The notes below the pieces were generated by a model, which searched no databases, was not told the DNA's origin, and saw nothing but the letters and a program-made list of their open reading frames with translations. From the NCBI GenBank assembly GCA_001701295.1, contig DAAV01000088.1, positions 5,706-12,709 on the forward strand: 7,004 bases of DNA. Reading direction: 5' to 3'. Shown one piece after another: positions 5,858 to 7,004 of the stretch. Each line of letters begins with the position of its first letter. Within the stretch, counting starts at the first letter, position 1. The translations under genes and the position numbers were made by a program. The DNA comes from Bacteroidales bacterium H10. Its GTDB lineage: Bacteria > Bacteroidota > Bacteroidia > Bacteroidales > Muribaculaceae.

Positions 5858-6010
5858 AAAATATTTTTAAAAGAAAATTTCTGTCATTATGGTTAATTAA
5901 CTTATCGACTACAAACAGTTAGACAAAATTTGCATATTTTGATACTTTTTGTGCAATAAAGTATATTCTTTAAAGAATATTCAAAAAATAATATGTAAAT
6001 TTTGACCATA
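5858..6010. repeat. AT-rich interval with clustered palindromes
   Basis: No gene is supported. It holds a perfect 18-bp palindrome ATATTCTTTAAAGAATAT (5963-5980), an overlapping inverted repeat ATACTTT / AAAGTAT (5942-5948, 5958-5964), CAAAAT / ATTTTG (5924-5929, 5936-5941) and TTAATTAA (5893-5900). The cluster sits 85-125 bases upstream of the small RNA promoter and could be a regulator binding region, though high AT content makes short palindromes common. The 18-bp one is the least likely to be chance. Confidence 0.4.
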
Positions 6011-6023
6011 ACTATATGAAAAT

Positions 6024-6058
6024 GGTGCGGTTGACAGCATTTTGTCATAAACCGCACC
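6024..6058 (-). terminator. Probable terminator of the DUF5074-like gene
   Basis: A perfect 9-bp stem GGTGCGGTT / AACCGCACC (6024-6032, 6050-6058) encloses a second 4-bp stem GACA / TGTC with an ATA bulge. Read leftward it is followed by AUUUUC, a short U tract. It lies about 70 bases after the stop at 6127. The stem is strong but the U tract is modest, and the structure could work on either strand. Confidence 0.6.
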
Positions 6059-6126
6059 TGTTTATTGAAAAAAATAGCCTTTTAAAGTTTCATTTTGCTT
6101 ATCACCTTTTGGAAGGGGCCATTACA

Positions 6127-7004
6127 TTATCTGACATACACTTTTTCGGCTTTACCGTCTGTCACACGGATATATATTCCTTTCGACGGATTTTCCACTT
6201 TCTGGCCTTCGAGAGTGAACCATCCGCACACGCTCTTTTCTGCGTCAGTCACTATCCCGGCGACGCCCGATGGCGCGGCAGCAGGATCCTGGGCGAATAC
6301 GGGGAGAGAGGGGAACCAATAGTTGCTGATCATCTCGTAGTCCCTGATTTTCTCTCCTTCGGCGGTATAACGGCGCGTTATGTAGGTGGGGATGCTGAAT
6401 TCATGGTAAAGCGACATGTAGATCTCATCGGTCAGCGGATGCACGCGCATCGAGCAGCCGTAGAGTTTCCATTCCTCGCCATCCTCCCGGAGGTCAATGA
6501 TCTTTTCCATGCTGCGTGTATCGACATCGAATCTGAAGACCATCCTTCCCGTAAACCAGCTGTTGGAACCTCCTGACCAGTAGAGCACATTGTTTTGCGC
6601 CGAGGCGCAGAAAGTGTCGGGAGTCCAGGCATACCAGGAATTGGATGGAGGATACATCCCTTCGGTCATCTCCACTATCTCCGTCTCATATGTCTGCGGA
6701 TCCACACGCACTATGCAGGGCAGCGTCGCGCCGGTGCCCTGGATGTTTTTCGCGACACTTAGCCATACCGAGCCGTCTTTGGCGAGAACCACCGATCCGA
6801 TACCTGCCTTCTCCTGGACGAAATCCATCGCTATGGTCTTGATCACCTTGTCCGTGGCCGTGTCTATGACAAGCAGTCCCGCCTGCTGATGTGCGGCGAA
6901 TACCTTTCCGCCGGCAAGCACCATCGAACCTGACTGTCCGTGGTAGAGAGATCCTGTCGGATCGGTGTTCGGCCTATCGTCGCCCGCGTTCGGGTTGGCG
7001 GACC
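6127..7004 (-). CDS. DUF5074-like beta-propeller surface protein (partial, N-terminus outside window)
   Basis: The frame is open from the right edge (first full codon at 7002) to TAA at 6127, giving 291 residues; the start lies outside. The first in-window ATG (6924) is not the start because coding sequence with the family motif LYHGQSGSMV (about 19-28) precedes it. Blade-like repeats of the form GKVFAAHQQAGLLVIDTATD, GSVWLSVAKN with RVDPQTYE, VLYWSGGSNSW with FRFDVDTRSM, and DEIYMSLYH indicate a YncE/DUF5074-type beta-propeller. The last 40 residues (GWFTLEGQKVENPSKGIYI to YVR) are a short C-terminal module resembling degenerate type IX secretion sorting tails common in this order. From memory, DUF5074 proteins are often encoded beside TonB-dependent receptors, some for cobalamin, so ligand capture at the cell surface is possible; the neighbours that would test this are outside the window. 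The gene ends at the hairpin 6024-6058. Confidence 0.82.
   Translation of the reverse strand, partial: SANPNAGDDRPNTDPTGSLYHGQSGSMVLAGGKVFAAHQQAGLLVIDTATDKVIKTIAMDFVQEKAGIGSVVLAKDGSVWLSVAKNIQGTGATLPCIVRVDPQTYETEIVEMTEGMYPPSNSWYAWTPDTFCASAQNNVLYWSGGSNSWFTGRMVFRFDVDTRSMEKIIDLREDGEEWKLYGCSMRVHPLTDEIYMSLYHEFSIPTYITRRYTAEGEKIRDYEMISNYWFPSLPVFAQDPAAAPSGVAGIVTDAEKSVCGWFTLEGQKVENPSKGIYIRVTDGKAEKVYVR

Noticed and set aside
6016..6576. Plus-strand 186-residue frame opposite the DUF5074-like gene
   Set aside because: It begins within a terminator hairpin and runs antisense to a convincing propeller protein.
1..7004. CRISPR array, insertion sequence or prophage
   Set aside because: No regularly spaced repeats, transposase frame, terminal inverted repeats or phage structural genes are visible; the S24 regulator alone is not evidence of a prophage.

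Overview
The window looks like Bacteroidales chromosome, plausibly Muribaculaceae or a near relative. The signs are the promoter grammar (TAnnTTTG -7 elements, TTTG -33 elements), the lack of Shine-Dalgarno sites, a large SpII lipoprotein with an acidic residue pattern after the lipid cysteine, an S24 regulator of the Bacteroides type, and a DUF5074-like protein with a short C-terminal sorting-like tail. The placement comes from sequence style and remembered families; no database search was possible.

Layout: (1) 1-876, minus strand, the N-terminal 292 residues of a MOP-superfamily polysaccharide flippase (Wzx/O-antigen translocase type), cut by the window edge, with a promoter almost touching its start codon. 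(2) 877-1208, a GC-rich dyad followed by two strong hairpins; one is a textbook intrinsic terminator that ends the next gene. (3) 1209-4364, minus strand, a 1051-residue surface-type lipoprotein with a roughly 280-residue coiled coil followed by beta-rich modules. (4) 4365-4933, a long non-coding or weakly coding interval with several palindromes and a good promoter firing left at 4857-4888. (5) 4934-5620, plus strand, a HTH plus S24-peptidase regulator divergent from the lipoprotein; an inverted repeat between them covers the -33 box of the leftward promoter. (6) 5621-6126, an AT-rich interval that holds a candidate small RNA on the minus strand (promoter, about 68 nt, GNRA-loop terminator with U tract), a cluster of palindromes and a terminator for the next gene. 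(7) 6127-7004, minus strand, the C-terminal 291 residues of a beta-propeller-like DUF5074 protein.

The genes do not form one operon. The most coherent unit is the S24 regulator, the dyad overlapping the divergent promoter, the long structured leader and the giant lipoprotein, which could be a stress- or ligand-controlled switch for a major surface protein. The second point of interest is the small RNA, whose unpaired part is the exact complement of a Bacteroidales-like translation start region. Both are inferences from sequence layout and need transcript data.
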